A stretch of DNA of 33,679 nucleotides from Actinomycetota bacterium. Lineage in GTDB: Bacteria; Actinomycetota; Thermoleophilia; Gaiellales; Gaiellaceae. Where the stretch lies: contig VAYM01000110.1 in NCBI GenBank assembly GCA_005884945.1, forward strand, positions 1 through 33,679, written 5' to 3'. Made by a program: the position numbers and the translations under genes. Shown here in pieces: positions 31,463 to 33,679 of the stretch; the first letter of the stretch is position 1, and each line of letters starts with the position of its first letter. A model generated the notes under the pieces. The model made no database searches and was not told the DNA's origin. It worked only from the letters and a program-made list of their open reading frames with translations.

Positions 31463-31477
31463 GGACTGAGGAACAGG

Positions 31478-31505
31478 CAGGCGGCTCACCACGGTGGGCC
31501 GCCTG
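31478..31505 (+). terminator. hairpin after the Ig-like protein gene
   Basis: CAGGCGGC (31478-31485) pairs with GCCGCCTG (31498-31505), and the inner bases add about four more pairs around a 4-nt loop. It starts 15 bp after the stop codon. There is no U-tract, as is common in high-GC actinobacteria. Confidence 0.6.
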
Positions 31506-31580
31506 TCGCTCGCGGTGCAAGGCGTAATCGACAGCACGCGCACGCGTCGACAGTCGGCGCATGCCGCCGAGGGGGCGCAT

Positions 31581-31604
31581 GTGGGGAGCCCGTCGGCTCC
31601 CCAC
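31581..31604 (-). terminator. 10-bp hairpin after the beta-helix protein gene
   Basis: GTGGGGAGCC (31581-31590) pairs perfectly with GGCTCCCCAC (31595-31604) around a 4-nt loop. It lies 11 bp beyond the stop of the minus-strand beta-helix gene and faces the hairpin of the convergent Ig-like gene. Confidence 0.68.
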
Positions 31605-31615
31605 ACGCACTGCTC

Positions 31616-32779
31616 TCAGCCGACGCAGCCTGAGATCGAGCCGAGCGGCTCGCAGTTGTCGGGGGTGTTCCCCGACACGTCAGCGTGGTGGAGCGTCACT
31701 GTCCCCGCCGACACGGTCGGGTCGAAGCTGATGTTCACGATGCCACCGCCGCTTGCGGCGCTGTTGTCTGTGACAGCGCTGTGGTTGAGCAGCAGCGTCG
31801 GTGTCGGCTGGCCGGCGAAGAAGATCGCGTTGACGATCCCGCCGCCGAGGCCGCCCGGCGCCGTGTTTCCCGAGACGACCGTGTGGTTCAGCGTCGCGGT
31901 CGTGTGGTTGAGCAGACCGCCGCCGGTCTCGCCGGGTGCCGTGTTGTTGACGATTTGGCTGTCGTTGCTCACCAGCGTGCCGCCGTTCGCGATGCCGCCC
32001 CCGCCACTGTCGGGGACCCCGCTCGCCGTGTTGTAGGCGATCACGCTCTTGTTCAGCGTGATCAAGCTGCCGGGACCGCCGCCCATCCCATTGCCGCTGG
32101 CGATCCCGCCGCCGCCAGGGCCGGCGTTGTGATCGACCCTGCTGTTGTTCAGGGTCACGGTCGACGCGAGGCTGAGCAGGCCGCCGCCGCCGCTGCCGGT
32201 CTCCGGCACGGTGTTCGAGCTCACCTCGCTCTTGTTCAGCGTCGTGGTGGCACCGAAGGCGCTTGCGATTCCGCCACCGGCATCGTTCGCGAAGTTCCCG
32301 GTGACGGTCGAGCTGTTCAGGGTCAGCGTCCCGGAGACGTTCAGGATGCCGCCGCCCGCTCCGGCCGCCATGTGCCCCAGTACCTTGCCGGCCGTGATCG
32401 TGACGCCGTTCAGTGTCAGTGCACCACCCGAGCTCCCGTCGACCATGAAGATCCGGAAGTTGCTGTTGTTGCCGGCAATCGTCGCTCCCTTGCCGTTCAC
32501 TGTGATTGGCGTGACGACCACAGGCAGGCCGTTGCCGCCGACGGCCGGGTTGTTCGCCGTCGTGAGCGAATACGTGCAACCCGAGGCGAGGTTGATCGAC
32601 CCGCCACCGGCAGCATTGACGGTGTTCACCGCCGCAACCAGCCCGGCTCCACCCGCCGAGCATGGGACTTTCACCGAAGCCGCCGCCCCGGCAGCCGTCG
32701 AGGCCACCAGCGCCACTGCGGCCGTGGAGACGACCAAGACGCCGAGACGTCCGGCACGTTCACGCACACGCTGAAGCAT
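31616..32779 (-). CDS. secreted right-handed parallel beta-helix protein
   Basis: A 387-residue exported protein with a signal peptide (about 1-34). The body is a series of short repeats, each a strand such as TLTLNSSTV or TVTLNNSRV followed by a glycine-rich turn (GGGIAS, GGGLLN) and an N-N-T or S-N-T step, the pattern of polymorphic-outer-membrane-protein-like parallel beta-helices. Cysteine pairs near both ends (VPCSAGG/SGCTYSL and DNCEPL/SGCVG) may cap the helix by disulfides. No catalytic residues are identifiable, so it could be structural, adhesive or carbohydrate-binding. ATG 32779 is preferred because GGGGAG stands 7 nt upstream; TTG 32785 would leave only 1 nt. Confidence 0.83.
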   Translation of the reverse strand: MLQRVRERAGRLGVLVVSTAAVALVASTAAGAAASVKVPCSAGGAGLVAAVNTVNAAGGGSINLASGCTYSLTTANNPAVGGNGLPVVVTPITVNGKGATIAGNNSNFRIFMVDGSSGGALTLNGVTITAGKVLGHMAAGAGGGILNVSGTLTLNSSTVTGNFANDAGGGIASAFGATTTLNKSEVSSNTVPETGSGGGGLLSLASTVTLNNSRVDHNAGPGGGGIASGNGMGGGPGSLITLNKSVIAYNTASGVPDSGGGGIANGGTLVSNDSQIVNNTAPGETGGGLLNHTTATLNHTVVSGNTAPGGLGGGIVNAIFFAGQPTPTLLLNHSAVTDNSAASGGGIVNISFDPTVSAGTVTLHHADVSGNTPDNCEPLGSISGCVG

Positions 32780-33044
32780 CCGCAATCTCCCCTTTCAGCT
32801 CTCAGAGCCGGCCTGCGCCGGCTCACCACGCGGGATTGTCCCGCATGTTGCCACGAGCCGCAACGGCGCCCTTCGCTTCGCACGTGGATCGTTGATGCTC
32901 GTGTCGCGGGCAGTCGAGCCTAGCGAGCCGTTGCGTCTCGTTCCGCAGGCGCTTTGCGTCAGCTCGTGTTTCCCCTTCTGTTGCCCCCTTGGCGTGGCGA
33001 CAACCGAGCCGATGAGAAAGCCGCGCGTAGAGGGCTTTGCTCTA

Positions 33045-33117
33045 TGGGCCGGGCAGGGATCGAACCTGCGACCTTGGGATTAAAAGTCCCCTGCTCTACC
33101 AACTGAGCTACCGGCCC
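33045..33117 (-). tRNA. tRNA-Lys (anticodon TTT)
   Basis: A 73-nt cloverleaf on the minus strand: acceptor GGGCCGG/CCGGCCC, D-arm with TAGCTCAG-TTGG-TAGAGC, anticodon loop CTTTTAA with anticodon TTT, and T-arm GCAGG-TTCGATC-CCTGC. The discriminator is A and CCA is not encoded. Confidence 0.96.
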
Positions 33118-33166
33118 CGGGACTCAGGCTAGCCGCTTCGCGACGCCCGGCTATTCTGGCCTTTCC

Positions 33167-33239
33167 GCCCCCGTCGACTAGCGGTCTAGGTCTCCACCCT
33201 TTCAAGGTGGCAGCACGGGTTCGAATCCCGTCGGGGGTA
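33167..33239 (+). tRNA. tRNA-Glu (anticodon TTC)
   Basis: A 73-nt cloverleaf: acceptor GCCCCCG/CGGGGGT (G-T at the first pair), anticodon stem CCACC/GGTGG with loop CTTTCAA and anticodon TTC, T-arm ACGGG-TTCGAAT-CCCGT, discriminator A. CCA is not encoded. It is divergent from tRNA-Lys and 6 bp upstream of tRNA-Val. Confidence 0.95.
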
Positions 33240-33245
33240 CTACTC

Positions 33246-33318
33246 GGGCGGTTAGCTCAGCTGGGAGAGCGCCTGGTTTACACCCAGGAGGTCGGCGGTT
33301 CGATCCCGTCACCGCCCA
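33246..33318 (+). tRNA. tRNA-Val (anticodon TAC)
   Basis: A 73-nt cloverleaf: acceptor GGGCGGT/ACCGCCC, D-arm TAGCTCAG-CTGG-GAGAGC, anticodon stem CCTGG/CCAGG with loop TTTACAC and anticodon TAC, T-arm GGCGG-TTCGATC-CCGTC (one G-T pair), discriminator A. CCA is not encoded. Confidence 0.96.
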
Positions 33319-33472
33319 TGAACATCCATCGCGGCGCGGCCGCTTCGCGGACGCGGTCGGCGGACTCTAGCCTGCGCACTCCGCGGCGGCCGTGCCGCCG
33401 ACGATCGTGCGGCCTGCGCCGCGGCACAGCGAGCAGGCGCAAGATTCGCACGCCGCGCGAGTCTGCTCGTTC

Positions 33473-33634
33473 ATGGGCACCTCGACCCCGTGCTTCCGGT
33501 GCATCGCCTGTCGGTGCATCTACGTCTCGCGGGGTCGGTGGGATCTCCCCACCTGCCCTCGGTGCGGCTGTCGCTCCGCGCTCTTCGTCAACCGCGAGGT
33601 TCCCCGGCCGACAACGCGAACGCGTTCGTCTTAG
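33473..33634 (+). CDS. cysteine-rich mini-protein, possible zinc ribbon
   Basis: A 53-residue frame from ATG 33473 with six cysteines: CFRCIACRC near the start and CPRCGC about 15 residues later. Two C-x2-C knuckles separated like this could bind one zinc ion. Third codon positions are mostly G or C, which supports coding. The frame is open back to GTG 33392, giving 80 residues, but the extra part looks non-coding. No ribosome binding site is clear. It ends overlapping the stop of a minus-strand frame at the window edge. I recognise no family. Confidence 0.45.
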   Translation: MGTSTPCFRCIACRCIYVSRGRWDLPTCPRCGCRSALFVNREVPRPTTRTRSS

Positions 33635-33679
33635 ACGATCAGCGCTTGCGGCTCCGTGTCGACCGCTTGCGGCTCGTCG
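33631..33679 (-). CDS. 3' end of a minus-strand gene running off the window
   Basis: Fifteen codons in the minus-strand frame that ends with TAA at 33633-33631 read DEPQAVDTEPQALIV. Thirteen of the 15 third positions are G or C, as in the real genes of this window, and the residues repeat a short E-P-Q-A unit. It looks like the C-terminal tail of a gene whose body lies outside. The identity cannot be told. Confidence 0.35.
   Translation of the reverse strand, partial: DEPQAVDTEPQALIV

Noticed and set aside
31685-32923. Plus-strand open frame of 412 codons opposite the beta-helix gene
   Set aside because: Shadow frame. The minus-strand product has a signal peptide, ribosome binding site and regular beta-helix repeats.
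32780-33044. The gap between the beta-helix gene and tRNA-Lys as a hidden small gene
   Set aside because: Open frames there are short, have no consistent third-position bias and no ribosome binding site. I see nothing beyond the upstream region of the beta-helix gene.
33045-33318. tRNA cluster as an integration site with an adjacent island
   Set aside because: No integrase gene and no repeated tRNA 3' end are visible inside the window.

Overview
The window reads as chromosomal DNA of a high-GC actinobacterium. The reasons are a strong G/C bias at third codon positions in every gene, frequent GTG and TTG starts, ATGA stop/start couplings, leaderless-type promoters (a -10 hexamer 6-7 nt before the start codon), a MprAB/HtrA-like envelope-stress locus, and STAS and ANTAR regulators. 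The mix resembles the Thermoleophilia (Gaiellales/Solirubrobacterales), but this is an impression from gene content, not a phylogenetic result. I see no phage or plasmid genes. The only trace of a mobile element is a 15-codon fragment at the left edge.

Layout. 1-8.1 kb: a MOSC protein, a two-domain cupin and a complete-looking branched-chain amino acid (Liv-type) ABC importer (binding protein, two permeases, two ATPases), then a class V aminotransferase on the same strand. The first ATPase gene (livG-like) is broken by an internal deletion with frameshift. 8.1-11.2 kb: a 900-residue DUF2339 membrane protein and a small XRE-type regulator. They share an ATAGCA-N4-TGCTAT operator that sits on a near-consensus promoter. 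11.2-16.6 kb (minus strand): ANTAR and STAS proteins, and a tightly coupled operon cheB, cheR-PAS, histidine kinase, response regulator. No chemoreceptor or motility gene is present. 16.7-20.1 kb: a small conserved hypothetical protein, an SGNH hydrolase, a secreted YVTN beta-propeller, an MBL-fold hydrolase and a cyclic-nucleotide-binding protein, the last two divergent across a palindrome. 20.1-24.7 kb (minus): a FtsX-type permease and a double ATPase.

24.7-31.5 kb is the most interesting part. It holds a membrane-anchored HtrA protease, a divergent two-component system resembling mycobacterial MprAB, a secreted repeat protein, a secreted zinc metalloprotease and a secreted Ig-like protein. 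Four of the five intergenic promoters carry 3-4 direct repeats of a TCTTAG-like hexamer at exactly 11-bp spacing, and a fifth has a weaker pair. In each case a candidate -10 hexamer follows 10 bp after the array. The simplest reading is that the response regulator binds these arrays and runs a local envelope or secreted-protein regulon that includes itself.

31.6-33.7 kb: a secreted parallel beta-helix protein, tRNA-Lys(TTT), tRNA-Glu(TTC) and tRNA-Val(TAC), a cysteine-rich mini-protein, and the 3' end of a minus-strand gene that leaves the window.
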